DNA of 64,000 bases from Bathynomus jamesi (taxonomy: Eukaryota > Arthropoda > Malacostraca > Isopoda > Cirolanidae), in assembly GCA_023014485.1 (NCBI GenBank), contig JAJOZX010000088.1, forward strand, positions 1,407,501 to 1,471,500. The letters run 5' to 3'. The notes under the pieces were generated by a model. That model was not told where the DNA came from and did not search any database. It saw only the letters and a program-made list of their open reading frames with translations. This document shows positions 31,268 to 41,174 of the stretch, piece by piece; position 1 is the stretch's first letter, and each line of letters opens with the position of its first letter. A program made the position numbers and the translations under genes.

Positions 31268-31374
31268 TCACGGTTCTGTGGAAGAAGAAAAACAAGATTG
31301 TAGAATATAAAGAGCAACACTTAAATTTTTTTATATTTTTTAAATGTTCTACTTAGGGGTGTGACGTGTTAGAG
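31268..31374. promoter_or_regulatory. Divergent promoter between polymerase and ATPase
   Basis: Only 107 bp separate the two outward-reading starts (31,267 minus and 31,375 plus). The interval is AT-rich with TTTTTTATATTTTTTAA near 31,327-31,343, a possible TATA element for the plus-strand genes. It must hold both promoters if each unit is transcribed from its first gene. No specific operator was recognised. Confidence 0.55.
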
Positions 31375-31993
31375 ATGGAATCTGTAGAAAAATTCAGGTT
31401 CACAAGCCCATCCACATGTATTATATCTGGCCCTACAGGATGTGGTAAAACTGTGTTTATGCTTAAAATAATTAAGGGGAGATGTTTTCAAAATTTGTGC
31501 ATAAAGTAATATGGTGCTATTCGATGTACCAATCAGTGTTCAACGAGTACCAAGATGATATTTTGTTCCACAAAGGGATATATGACGTAATTCGTTAAAC
31601 TGAACTTAGCATACAGTTATTGTAATTGAGATCTCGTTGGAAATGGATAAAACGTTTGCCGAGACATTTACAGTGTTCTCCCAACATCTTAACATAAGCT
31701 TTTTCTTCATCAATCAGGATCTATTTTTCAAAAATAGATACATGCGAGATGTGTCGTTCAATACACAATATCTAGTCTTATTCGCACAACGTAGAGATGT
31801 GTCACAAATTGGGGTATTAACCAATCAAATGTTCCCGAATCGGCGTAAGAAGTTTTCGGAAGTTTATAAAGAAGCTACAAGTCAGCGTTACGGATATTTA
31901 CTTTGTGACCTTCACCCCCGAAACACGTCTAGGGTGCTTCTAAGAACGAATATATTCCCAAACGAGCCTGAAACGGTGTATATTCCAGAATGA
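31375..31993 (+). pseudogene. Polinton packaging ATPase (FtsK/HerA type), broken
   Basis: The start at 31,375 gives a Walker A motif (SGPTGCGKT) within the first 35 residues, then a frameshift and stop near 31,508. The Walker B region near 31,610-31,640 reads VIVIEI where hydrophobic residues plus DD are expected. An intact C-terminal frame (31,637-31,993) holds HLNISFFFINQDLF (sensor-like block), NTQYLVLFAQRRDVSQI, YGYLLCDL and RTNIFPNE, all typical of the Polinton genome-packaging ATPase. The stop at 31,991-31,993 overlaps the next start (31,990). Confidence 0.88.
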
Positions 31994-32308
31994 CAAAGAG
32001 GCTAAAGAAATACCGTGAATTAATAAAAATCTATCATCGATTTCCCCGTGCATTTCAGCAGATGTTTGTTAAAAATATCGACTCAGACTTTTTAAAATGC
32101 ATCTGTGAAATCTGCCTTAATGTTATAAAATGTACCAATGAAATCCCCTCAGAAGGCTCGCCTCCGTCGTTACAAAAACATAATACGTACGCTCGCTCGT
32201 AAAAGTCAAACTGTGAGGAATAAAAAGCGAATTATTGTACAAAGAGGGGGATCATTCCTTCCCATCTTATTTTCAGGTTTGGGATCTTTACTGATTAGAT
32301 TAATATAA
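31990..32308 (+). pseudogene. Conserved small basic/hydrophobic Polinton protein
   Basis: The start ATG (31,990) overlaps the ATPase stop. The first part (FLKCICEICLNVIKCTNEIP) and, after a frameshift near 32,145, a basic stretch (RKSQTVRNKKRIIVQRGG) followed by a hydrophobic tail (FLPILFSGLGSLLIRLI) match the layout of a small conserved protein found next to the ATPase in many Polintons. The function is not established; the tail could be membrane-active. The stop TAA (32,306-32,308) shares its last base with the next ATG. Confidence 0.65.
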
Positions 32309-33053
32309 TGAATAAAGTGGTAGTGATTCCGCACGAGGTGTATGTTTCACTGCAAAGTTCAGAGTCCAGACACGGTTCTAGAACCCCGTAAAAGCAGGCT
32401 TAAAAGAATGGAAAGCGAATTGATAGGCCTATTAAACAGTGAAAAGTCACCTGATGAGAAAAGGATCTTGTACCAACAGGCTCTGCAGAAATTTCTTCAT
32501 GAATACGAAGATTATAAGAATCCGACCGAGATCCCTGTGGTTATTAGGCACAGCGCGAGCAACGCGCGACATAAGGACTTGGGCCCTTCATTAGAGATGA
32601 CCAACAAAAAAATAACGGAACGCAACAAATCGAGCATGTATTAAAAAGCAGTCTCCCACATACATTGAGGAATAAAGGCTTAAGTCTTTGCAATCTATTA
32701 AGTGAGGACCCCATCATAGAGTGAACCGATACAGGCGAGGTCATTGTTGAAGGAACAAGGGTACAGGGATCCAATATCGTCGACATTGTCTATCGTCTGG
32801 TGAGAAAGTGGGACAGGTCCTCACCATCAGGATGGAAGTATATTAAAGCAAAACTACAACAAATAAATGTCCCCAAAACATTGATAGGAGATCTGAATAG
32901 GTTAAAAGACTTGGAGCAAGTCTCGCATGTGCCACTACTGAGTACGCCATCACCCCAACGATAGCATCTCTGAAGAAGAGAAAGAAGAGGCCAAACAACA
33001 ACGGCCAACCCTATCCACGTGTCTCTAAATTACGCAAATGGTTAACATATTAA
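32308..33053 (+). pseudogene. Conserved Polinton protein of unknown function
   Basis: It starts MNKVVVIPHEVYVSLQ at 32,308. An intact middle frame (to 32,644) has a Leu-rich helical region (RMESELIGLLNSEKSPDEKRILYQQALQKFL, described by position 32,405-32,500). The distal part preserves NIVDIV, RSSPSGWKYIKAKLQQINVPKTLIGDL and a basic KKRKKRPNNNGQPY tail, with several frame changes. This layout recurs in Polintons between the ATPase and the integrase. It overlaps the integrase start by 16 bp. Confidence 0.65.
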
Positions 33054-34112
33054 GAAAACGCTATTATGATATTTCTAACCCAGCCTCCTATGGCGGTGTT
33101 GATAGACTGTAAAGAGGTGTTTACAATGATGGAGTAGGGAGAAAAGATTTTGAGAGGTTTATGCGGGAGCAGGATGCTTGTACACTTCATAAGCTGGTGA
33201 GAAAAAGGTTTAAAACATCCAGGACAACAGCGGCTCGATTGACTATTTAGCAAGCGGATTTAACAGACATGCAAAGATATTCAGTATATAATGATGGCTT
33301 CGCTACATCCTATTCATAATAGATGTATTCTCTAGATATCTGTGGCTAATTCCTCTGAAAAATAAATCTCCTGAAATAGTTGCTAAAGCTACCAAAACGC
33401 TGATGTTGAAAGAAAACAGGGTTCCAAGCTATTTTTGTACGGATATGCGGAAAGAATTTATAGACCGAGCTTTTCAGAACATGTTGGCAGAGTTTAATAT
33501 CAGTTACTATACAACACTAGCAATTCTATACATAAGGCCTCTTTAGCTGAATGAGTTCAATGTACCTAAAGGAGCGCATGCATTGCTATTTTACACAAAA
33601 ACACATACAGATATATAGACATTCTGGGATCATTGGCCTCGTCATACAACCGTTCACACGATCGCGCGATTGGGGCAACACGTAACGAGGTTTTAGAAAG
33701 AGGTATGCAAACAGAGTGTGAGGTGAGAAGAGATATTCATAGAGCACCGCCACACTCTACACATTTCAAAATCAATGATTATGTAAGGCTATCGCGTTCG
33801 GGAAATAAATTCGCGAAAGGATTTGAGCAAGGGTGGACACGTGAAATTTTTAAAGTTAGGGCGATGAGACCTAAAGGCGAGATAATGATGTATTACCTAG
33901 AAGATTTGAATGGGGAAAAAATCGCAGGAGGCTTTTACTGTGAGGAGTTGCAGAAAGTGACATTTAATTTAGGAAAAAATGTGTTTAAAATTAAAAACTT
34001 TTTAGGCAGCAGAGGTTCAGGAAAGAGAAAAATGTACCTGGTGAAATGGCTAGGGTACCCAGAAAGCTTCAACACCTATATAAAAGCTGATGCAATAATG
34101 AAGCTTAAATAG
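33038..34112 (+). pseudogene. Polinton DDE integrase with chromodomain, broken
   Basis: The start at 33,038 overlaps the previous gene. An N-terminal KRYYDISNPASYGGVDRL block, a zinc-region-like QDACTLHKLVRKRFK and the first catalytic Asp (QADLTDMQ, about 33,250) are followed by the RNase H-like core: DVFSRYLWLIPLKNKSPEIVAKA, second Asp in CTDMRKEF, catalytic Glu in KASLAE (about 33,550). Several stops break this part. From 33,633 to 34,112 the frame is intact and ends in a chromodomain (KMYLVKWLGYPESFNTY). D, D and E are all still encoded. Retroviral-like integrases with a C-terminal chromodomain are typical of Polintons. Confidence 0.88.
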
Positions 34113-34120
34113 TAGGCAAC

Positions 34121-34982
34121 ATGGCGCCTAACCACTTCTATGTCACACTCCCGTCCTCTTCTTTTCTGTCTGTACATCCTAACAACACAGTAGCCAAATT
34201 TATAACAGAACTCCATGGGCCCATTGAATTGGAACGTGATTTGTATGAGGTGGAGTTATTCGAACTAGCCACCAACTTCTTAAGTATTGATTATAAAGAA
34301 CCCGTTTTAACGGTTCTTAGAGTCGTGATGAGTGTGAAAAGGCAGGGGTAATTAGGGATGAAACCATGCTTGCCGCCCGGAATGGGGAGGCCCTGTATTA
34401 CACTACAGTAGTAACACTAGGCCCGGTCGTTATGGTGCGGCTGAGGATGTTGTGAGAGACTTAAACGGAAGTTTAAAATGCTCAAATCTTACGGCTGATT
34501 TAGTATACGAAATCGTAAATAAGGAAACCCCTGCATATGCTCTGACCCTAAAATCACAGGATAATAGAAATATTAAAGACAAAGGATTGTTCCAAATTAT
34601 AACCGAGGGCCGATATGGAGCAGCGTTCCAAAGAGATACCTTTCACGAGGCACAACATGACTTGTCCAGATTAATGTATCAGTTGAAATTGGAAAAATTG
34701 GATGTTGGCTATCTATCCCCAGACATGTGCTATATTTACAGCAATATCGTGGAGCATCAATTTGTTGGGGATACCCAGGCGCGTCTGCTGCGCATTGCAC
34801 ACATTCCCAACCATAGAGGGAAGAGCGTGAGTATTACGTATGACAAGCCCCATTATGTGAATGTTGCGACTAACCTATTAACCAATATCTCATTATATAT
34901 AAGAACGATTGAGGGAAAAAATTTCCCATTCGGTGATGGGAGCTTAACAGTGAAGCTACACTTTCGTCGCATTCAGGTATAA
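34121..34982 (+). pseudogene. Polinton penton (minor capsid) protein, frameshifted
   Basis: The start at 34,121 lies 8 bp after the integrase stop. The N-terminal HFYVTLPSSSFLSVHPNNTVAKF and IELERDLYEVELFEL are typical of the Polinton penton. A frame break occurs around 34,350-34,450. The intact C-terminal frame to 34,982 has LSPDMCYIYSNIVEHQFVGDTQARLLRI, HYVNVATN and the terminal beta-strand GSLTVKLHFRRIQV. This is a single jelly-roll vertex protein of the predicted capsid. Its stop overlaps the next ATG (TAATG, 34,980-34,984). Confidence 0.82.
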
Positions 34983-35248
34983 TGACCCGAAGGCCATTGT
35001 TGACGAGAGGAGCCAGATACCTTGGGAGGAAAGCGTTACAATCAGGTTTTAACACAGTGGAAGACATAATGGGTGGAACTAAACTTAAAGAAGCTCCAAA
35101 AAAACATTTAAAACGTACGTAGGACGAAATCATTAAAGATGCAAAGAGAAAAATGTGTGTTGGCGGGAAGGAGATGAGGGCTGTCCGGAAGAAGGAGTTG
35201 CCACGTGGCGTTAAACGCAAATGGATATATCACAAAGAAGTGTTCTAA
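34982..35248 (+). pseudogene. Small basic Polinton protein
   Basis: A start overlapping the penton stop gives a short Arg/Lys-rich protein (TRGARYLGRKALQSGFNT, DIMGG, then KKHLKRT). An in-frame stop at about 35,120 is followed by KRKMCVGGKEMRAVRKKELP. The size, charge and position between penton and capsid match a small basic virion-like protein seen in Polintons, perhaps a DNA-condensing or cement protein. The function is inferred only. Confidence 0.55.
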
Positions 35249-35359
35249 GCAAATGAAGCCTATGGTTGCTCATTTTTTTAACTGATATAAGCTGAGGACA
35301 TTACTCTCACGAATCATAGGCTGATTACTACTTGTCGAGAGAGGTGGCACTATTTCTGA

Positions 35360-36663
35360 CTCATCCTGGCACGCTTCATCCATCCTTGTAGCTCACAATG
35401 TTGTAAATCGGAGCTGTCCCTCTTTGATATGCCCCCAACACAAGTTTCTATTGAGCACAGTGACTTTTTTACAATTAACCCAATAAACACAATTAGTTCC
35501 CCGAGTGCTCCTATAGAGTTCGTGATACCCAGCTCAGGCACATACTTTTTTTATCGAAGCTGCATGCACATGTACGCTAAACTACGTACAGACCATTCTG
35601 ATGGAACGGACTGCGATGATAATTATTCTGCATACCCTGAAACCAACTTTCTGCACTCCATATTCAGTCAGTGTGAAGTGTATTTAAACCAGGTCAATAT
35701 TTCGCAGGAACGGGTTATTATCACCTACGAGCCTATCTGGAAAATGTCCTCAATTTTTAAAAAGAAGCCAAGGATACCTTTTTAACTGCCGAGGGCTATT
35801 ATCAGCTTAAAGACGAACGTAGTATAAAGGACAAATTAAAAAATTCTAAAAAGAAGATATACGAGTGTTTTGGACGTCTGCATACAGACTTCACATTCCA
35901 GGAGAAACTGCTTATGAATGGGGTGGATATGAAATTCAAGCTCACCCGCACGAATCCTGAGATCTGCATAAATATGGGGCCTGATCAAGAAGAGGGCGCA
36001 AAACCCGTTGTGATTCACATCATGGAAACATATCTCCGCGTGCGTCGAGTGAAAATAAACTCTGTTAAACAATTAGAAATTGAAAAAATTTAATACACGC
36101 AACAGCAAAATACCCAATTAACAGAGTACAGATCAAACTATACATGGTGCCCGCAGGGTTGGCCTCGAAGAAGATACAAAACGTGGCCCTGGGAGTTCTA
36201 CCTAAAAGATTATTAATTGGAATGCAGGATCACGATTCGACGAATGGAAAATATAAAAAGGACGCCTTTAAATTCGAAATTTCGGCCTTAAAAATATAAC
36301 TCTATACGTCAATGGCGTTGCGTTGAGTGGGACTATAGATACGACTACTCATCAGATGCTGTGTTCCCGCTTTGCGCAAGAGCTTATAGTAATCTGGCCC
36401 ATATTGCAGGTGCTTGTGATGAGCTCGGGATTGGGGTAACGCAGAAAGAATTCATTGATCAATTTAACCTTTACCCATTTGATATCACACCCGACTTATC
36501 TGCTAGTGTAATTATACACTTTAGTCCACAACAAAATGGGAACATCTCAGTCAGATTAGAATTCGCCAACCCGATAGACGCTCCTATTAGTGTACTCTTA
36601 TACCTCGAGTCACAAGTCCTAATTGAGGTCGACCGCTTCAGAAACGTAATTACTGACTTTTAA
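35360..36663 (+). pseudogene. Polinton major capsid protein (double jelly-roll), broken
   Basis: The N-terminus (CKSELSLFDMPPTQVSIE) runs into INPINTISSPSAPIEFVIPSSGTYFF and YPETNFLHSIFSQCEVYLNQV, the first jelly-roll. After a frame break near 35,740 come EAKDTFLTAEGYYQ, RLHTDFTFQEKLLMNGVDMKFKL and RRVKIN. A further stretch (QIKLYMVPAG, KRLLIGMQDHD) leads to the second jelly-roll and the C-terminal LYPFDITPDLSASVIIHFS...VRLEFANPI...NVITDF, stop at 36,661-36,663. About 430 residues in total with three or more breaks. The original start is not recognisable. This is the best evidence that the element's ancestor could form virions. Confidence 0.88.
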
Positions 36664-36664
36664 A

Positions 36665-37135
36665 ATGGATGCGAATACACTTCAGAGAGTAATGAATAGT
36701 GACCGAATCACACGCTCCAAATTTAGCGGTGTTTGCAAAAAATGAAACATTGAAATTACCAACTACGAGAAAATATGGGGGAATTATTGCAAACACGGAC
36801 ATTGTTAGGGCAATGAGATTCATTGGTTTGCAATATACTTTAAAAATAGGGAAAGAATGTATTATTTTAATTCACTGGGGACTCATCCCTGGAGTGACCC
36901 TGTTATTGTAAAATTTCTCGAACAGTTGCATATCCTCGAAATTGTCTGGAATCCCCACCGATTACAAGGATATTTTAGTCACGTGGAAAGGGATATATAA
37001 ATTTTTTTTTAATTATTCGATTTGTGCGACACTGAGCTGAATGATGAATTGGTATGCGAGCAGATGAAAAAAAAGTCCCCATTTGTGCGCATTCGATGTA
37101 TTGTGTAAAGTTTTCCGCGTGTACATGTAATTGTA
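36665..37135 (+). pseudogene. Polinton adenain-like cysteine protease, broken
   Basis: The start lies one base after the capsid stop. TRSKFSGV and, in another frame, VFAKNETLKLP, then GGIIANTDI and EIHWFAIYFKNREG (containing the expected catalytic His), then YYFNSLGTHPWSDPVIVKFLEQL match the adenovirus-type maturation protease of Polintons. The Cys end is not clearly preserved; HLCAFDVLC near 37,090-37,115 is a possible remnant. Three or more frame changes. The role is cleavage of capsid precursors. Confidence 0.68.
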
Positions 37136-37487
37136 ACTATATTGTGTAAAATATAAGATGTTCCAATAATGGTAGTCTTATTTATTGGATGCTAATTCTG
37201 TAAGCAGAATTGTACTAATTTATAAAACATGATTTCTACCATTTAATAAATTGATGAAAATACTGTCTTATTCCTAACCAAAAGAAAAAAAGCTTACATT
37301 ATTTCCCCGACGACCTGGCAATCGTTGGACTGGATGTGAGCCAATACTTCGACCTCCGTATTTAGGTCACTGGGTTGACTGTAATACCTCCAAATCGCCG
37401 TCGACTATTTGTTTTTTTTCAAAACTGTCACGATATTAAACAAATCATCCACATTGAATCTTTTTTAATTAAAATAAATTTGTTCCG

Positions 37488-37517
<30 letters not shown>
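37136..37517. other. AT-rich spacer beyond the Polinton
   Basis: No gene. A TA run lies at about 37,488-37,512. No inverted copy of the left Polinton edge was found here. Confidence 0.5.
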
Positions 37518-37518
<1 letters not shown>

Positions 37519-37988
37519 TAGTGGTGGACCGGATATCCGCATCATTTTTAACAACCGCATCCGCAATTCTGACTGCGGATGTTATGCGGATATTACCTCT
37601 AAGAAATTCTGCAATTTACAATTAAATTAGCTTATAAAGTAGCTTATAAAGCCCAGTCATGCACATTTCATGTAAAGTATTAATTAGTAATGAACAAACA
37701 AATATATAAACCTCAAAATATAAATACATGGTAACAGAAAATTGAATGAAACTTGTTCCATTGAATTTTCTGTGGCTGAAACTCTTGAGAAAGTTATTAT
37801 TTTTATCATAATGAAAACATTGATATTACTTTTAATTCTTATGCATTGCCTACCATAATAGTAATATCACGAAATTTGAAAAATTGTCATACATTCATAA
37901 TTCTATATTATATTGATAGATTAACTAAATATCGGCATCCGCATCCGCATCCGCGGATGTTGTAAAACTGACATCCGGTTCACCACTA
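37518..37988. mobile_element. hAT-type MITE rich in GCATCC motifs
   Basis: The ends TAGTGGTGGACCGGATATCC and (inverted) TAGTGGTGAACCGGATGTC match. GCATCCGCATCC/GCGGAT motifs repeat near both ends. TA arrays flank it on both sides and hide the target duplication. Confidence 0.85.
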
Positions 37989-38026
37989 ATATATATATAT
38001 ATATATATATCTATATATATATATAT
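37989..38026. repeat. (TA)n microsatellite
   Basis: A TA run between two hAT-type elements. Confidence 0.93.
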
Positions 38027-38918
38027 AGGCCCGGATTTAGCTATAGGCGAACTAGGCGATCGCCTAGGGCCGCCTCGCGCCAAAGGGGGCCTCGCTCAAG
38101 CCGTTTTGCGCGTTCTGTTCAAGTGATATTAATGATTTAGAACTCTATGAAGAACTTAAAGTACTTTGCAGGTTTATACCTGAGAAAACAGATCTCGGAA
38201 ATGCCCTTGTTTATATAGTGCAAAAACAACTAAGTGAGATTTATCCTAATGTTTATGTTGCACTTCGAATAGTACTAACCATCCCAGTTACTGTTGCTTC
38301 GGCTGAAAGAAATTTCTCGCGTCTCAAACTTATTAAAACATATTTGCGTTCCACCATGTCTCAAGCGAGATTGCAATCATTAGCTATGTTATCAATAGAA
38401 AACGATATAACAAATTCATTAGATTATTCTCAATTAATTGAAGAGTTTAGCTCGAAGAAAAGTAGAAAAGCATTGCTGTAATATTCAAGGAGCATCTGAA
38501 CCAAATATTAAAGCATTAATATTTAGCCTGATAAGTCGATCGCTCACTATTATAAAAAATTAAATGTCAACATCTCTTATACATCACATATGAAAAACGT
38601 TTGTATACTATGGAAAGTCATTACCTATAATATTATATAAATCTTAGAAATCATTGTCTTATATTTTCGATACAAATCTTGATTCATATTATAATTTATA
38701 CTTATTTGTATGGTTTATTTATATTTCTTATACAATTTCCATGCGTGATTATTTTGGTTTGGTTTAATTTTTAAGTGCTGGCATAGTTCTGTCTATGCGG
38801 GATTCTAATATTGCTGGTATAGTACCGATAATTAAGTCCATATTTTCATATATATAGGCCTAGGGCCTCGCAATTTCTAGATCTGCCTAGGGCCTCGCAA
38901 CTTCTAGATCCGGCCCCG
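38027..38918 (+). mobile_element. hAT element remnant with transposase C-terminal domain
   Basis: GGCCCGGATTTAGCTATAGG at the left and CTAGATCCGGCCCC at the right form short inverted ends. The interior frame 38,218-38,481 (87 aa) encodes the hAT dimerisation domain: YPNVYVALRIVLTIPVTVASAERNFSRLKLIKTYLRS, with the conserved ASAERxFS box. The DNA-binding and catalytic regions are deleted. The ZMYM1-like subgroup is my best guess. A duplicated CTAGGGCCTCGCAA segment lies at the right end. Confidence 0.85.
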
Positions 38919-38927
38919 TATATATAT

Positions 38928-38963
<36 letters not shown>

Positions 38964-38965
38964 AT
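38919..38965. repeat. (TA)n microsatellite
   Basis: A TA run at the right edge of the hAT remnant. Confidence 0.93.
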
Positions 38966-39035
38966 TGAGGATACATGCTATTTTAATGAAACATTTGATA
39001 AACTAATTTTAAATAAATGTTAACACGTAATTTGA

Positions 39036-39176
39036 TAAAAACCCACTCTAATAGACAGAGTTTATTTCCACAACAGTTTCGATGCCCACTGGCATCCTCT
39101 TCAGGAGGAAGAGGATGCCACTGGGCATCGAAACTGTTGTGGAAATAAACTCTGTCTATTAGAGTGGGTTTTTATT
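39036..39176. repeat. Palindrome formed by a PLE tail with hammerhead-like core
   Basis: Two arms of about 65 bp (each with ACAGAGTTTATTTCCACAAC or its complement) meet at 39,104-39,108. Each arm carries GGATGCC...GGGCATCGAAAC. On the minus strand the left arm reads CTGAAGA, one extra G, GATGCC/GGCATC hairpin, then GAAAC, matching the hammerhead core except one base (A for U in CUGAUGA). Head-to-head PLE tails are known from tandem or inverted PLE insertions. No PLE coding sequence is attached. Confidence 0.82.
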
Positions 39177-39735
39177 ATCATATTTTGACCTTCACGTAGA
39201 AAAAAGTGAAGTTTTTTGCATTTATAACACGTAATTATTTGATAAACAAAATTCACTCGCTAAATACTTAATAGAATACCGGATCAAATAATAAACACAA
39301 AGCAACTAGCCTAACCGGGCTCAAAGGGAAAATTAGCTGGATGTGCTACGCATAATCTGCCAGCACAGGGTCACGAACCCGGGACCGCAACAATTCCCTA
39401 CCTTTAAAGTTTTAGTAATTCTAAAAACCAACCTGTAGAACTTACTATAAATTTTTAAGTTAACACGTACAGGGAAACAAGCGCGTAATAAAATTTCACT
39501 TTCAAAGGATACCTTCATCGCATAATAAAATTCACTGTCTAAATGTCATTCTCAGGAAGGAAGCTTAGCGGGGCTACTAAGCCCCGTCGCAGAGTCTCGA
39601 ACCTCTGGGCAGATATCCTTTCACTTCGTTTATTATGACTTTTTATAAATTAACTAACACTTGCAAGGGATAAGCACTGAATGATACGATGTATATAGCC
39701 CGAGAACGAATCACAAACTAAATTATTACGTAATT
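39177..39735. other. Spacer with two tRNA-like B boxes
   Basis: On the minus strand, GGGTTCGTGACCC near 39,365-39,385 and CAGAGGTTCGAGACTCTG near 39,580-39,600 look like tRNA T-arms. Neither could be extended to a cloverleaf, so they are at most SINE or tRNA relics. Nothing else is seen. Confidence 0.4.
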
Positions 39736-39742
39736 ACTCACA

Positions 39743-39985
39743 TTTCAATGGCCTCTTCATCCGCTGGTTCTTTCTCGCCGTCACAAATTTCTGCAATGGA
39801 TTGAATTGAAAGTAGGGCATTCCGGTCGGCCGTTGCGAAAAGATGGAGCGTAATCACTGCAGAGAGGTCCCCGTCTTCAAACAATTGCGGGGAGCAGTAA
39901 AGTTGATGTGTCTGACTGGAAGTGTCCACGATGAGAGAATGTGTAGTTACTCGTTGATAAATCACTGTTGTGGATCCAGCTGAAA
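39743..39985 (-). other. Possible first exon downstream of a CCAAT/TATA promoter
   Basis: On the minus strand, sequence after the TATA box is open from about 39,995 to 39,738 and more G+C-rich than its surroundings. It ends with a good splice-donor match (GTGAGTAAT, donor at 39,742/39,741). There is no ATG in the main open frame, so it could be a 5' untranslated exon or a coding exon with a start elsewhere. The hypothetical peptide (QLYCSPQLFEDGDLSAVITL) matches no family I know. It could belong to a host gene or another mobile element. Confidence 0.4.
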
Positions 39986-39995
39986 ATGTTCCCTC

Positions 39996-40130
39996 TTATA
40001 TACGTGACCCCGATTGGCCGCACCCCCAATATTCGATTCGCGAATTTCCTGTGTGAGAGCGAGACTTTCCGCCAACCAGAGATCCTGGTTCGTTCTCATG
40101 TCCCGCCCATTGGGTTGTAATTGGACGAGC
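39996..40130 (-). promoter_or_regulatory. CCAAT/GC-box/TATA promoter-like cluster
   Basis: On the minus strand two CCAAT boxes (40,120-40,124 and 40,109-40,113) sit beside GGGCGGG (40,102-40,108). A third CCAAT (40,012-40,016) precedes TATATAAGAGGG (TATA at 39,996-40,002). Spacing of CCAAT to TATA fits a focused RNA polymerase II promoter. The G+C content is clearly above the local background. The start would fall near 39,971-39,981. Confidence 0.55.
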
Positions 40131-40191
40131 CGCGAATTCTGGGGGCGTGTCTTTAACAAATATAGCTTATTCATTCCATAGGTTATTTTGT

Positions 40192-40690
40192 TTTAAAAAT
40201 TATACTAACGTTTTTGTCATGGTTTAAGGATAAAATTGTATATTAAAGATAAATTTGTATTGAAGTAAAATAGTTGCGTAAAAGAAGAAAAATGAATGTT
40301 ACCCCGAAATAGAACCTATTTTTATTGTAACGTTATATTAATATTTTTTTGTAATAAAGTTTAAAGATATATTTGTGTCTTAAAGATAAATTTATATTGA
40401 AACAAAATAATTGGATAAAAGAGGAAAAATTAATAAGTTACCCCGAAATAGAATCTATTTTTAATATAAAGTTATATTAATACTTTTTATGTTATAGCTT
40501 AAGGATAAAAATGTATATTAAAGACATATTTGTATTGAAACAAAAAATGGGTGAAAGAGGAAAAATGAAATAGTTACCCCTAATTTAATTTCTATTTTGT
40601 TTTAAAAATCATATTTATGCTTTTTATGCTATAGTTTAAGGATAAAATTTTATATTATGATGAAAATTTATTTTTGTATTAAACTTAGTT
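40192..40690 (+). repeat. Tandem repeat, unit about 137 bp, about 3.5 copies
   Basis: The block TTAAGGATAAAATTGTATATT...AAAGAGGAAAAAT...GTTACCCCGAAATAGA recurs with spacing of about 139 and 135 bp. The copies are diverged. The unit is AT-rich and non-coding. Confidence 0.88.
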
Positions 40691-40797
40691 TATCTTATTC
40701 GATTTTTTGTTTAAACGATCGCCTACCAAACGTCAAATTGGCCTCGTGGTGTTCCACCATGATAAGCTTAATAGAAAAACTATTAGCGTAGCCCTTT

Positions 40798-40985
40798 TTT
40801 TGAGACCTTGTCGGTCTACCCCCTGGCCCCATAAACGTATTTGTTTATATTTAATAGCTCTGTCTATTAGGTTGTATTTAGAGACCTTGTAGGTCTACCC
40901 CCTGGCCCCATAAACGTATTTGTTTATGCTTAATAGCTCTGGCTATTGGTTCTATTTAGAGACCTTGTCGGTCTACCAAGAGCTG
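40798..40985 (+). repeat. Tandem repeat, unit about 79 bp, about 2.4 copies
   Basis: GAGACCTTGTCGGTCTACC starts at 40,802, 40,881 and 40,959. Between them lies CCCCTGGCCCCATAAACGTA with the internal palindrome ATAAACGTATTTGTTTAT. Confidence 0.92.
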
Positions 40986-41139
40986 GTAAGTAAAAGCCGT
41001 GGGTAAGGTGGGTTTGGTTAGGTGATGGTAAGCTATACTTAGACGATTGGTGGGTGTGGTGCTGTGGTGTTTTTTTGTGTGGTGGTTATGCTTGTATATA
41101 TTTTAGTATTGGGGCTTTACATGCATCTGTTTATATCCG

Positions 41140-41174
<35 letters not shown>

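Larger units (their letters stand above)
25260..37135. mobile_element. Decayed Polinton/Maverick element
   Basis: About 11.9 kb carries the full Polinton gene set. DNA polymerase B is on the minus strand. Divergently there are packaging ATPase, two small conserved proteins, chromodomain integrase, penton, small basic protein, double jelly-roll major capsid protein and adenain-like protease. Polintons (Mavericks) are large self-synthesising DNA elements related to adintoviruses. No terminal inverted repeat was recognised; both ends dissolve into AT-rich or TA-repeat DNA. Almost every gene has frameshifts or stops, so the copy is dead. At least three further minus-strand genes lie beyond the polymerase. 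Confidence 0.93.

Noticed and set aside
25260..37135. An integrated exogenous large DNA virus
   Set aside because: Gene content (chromodomain integrase, protein-primed PolB, ATPase, penton, capsid, protease) is that of a Polinton, and all core genes are decayed.
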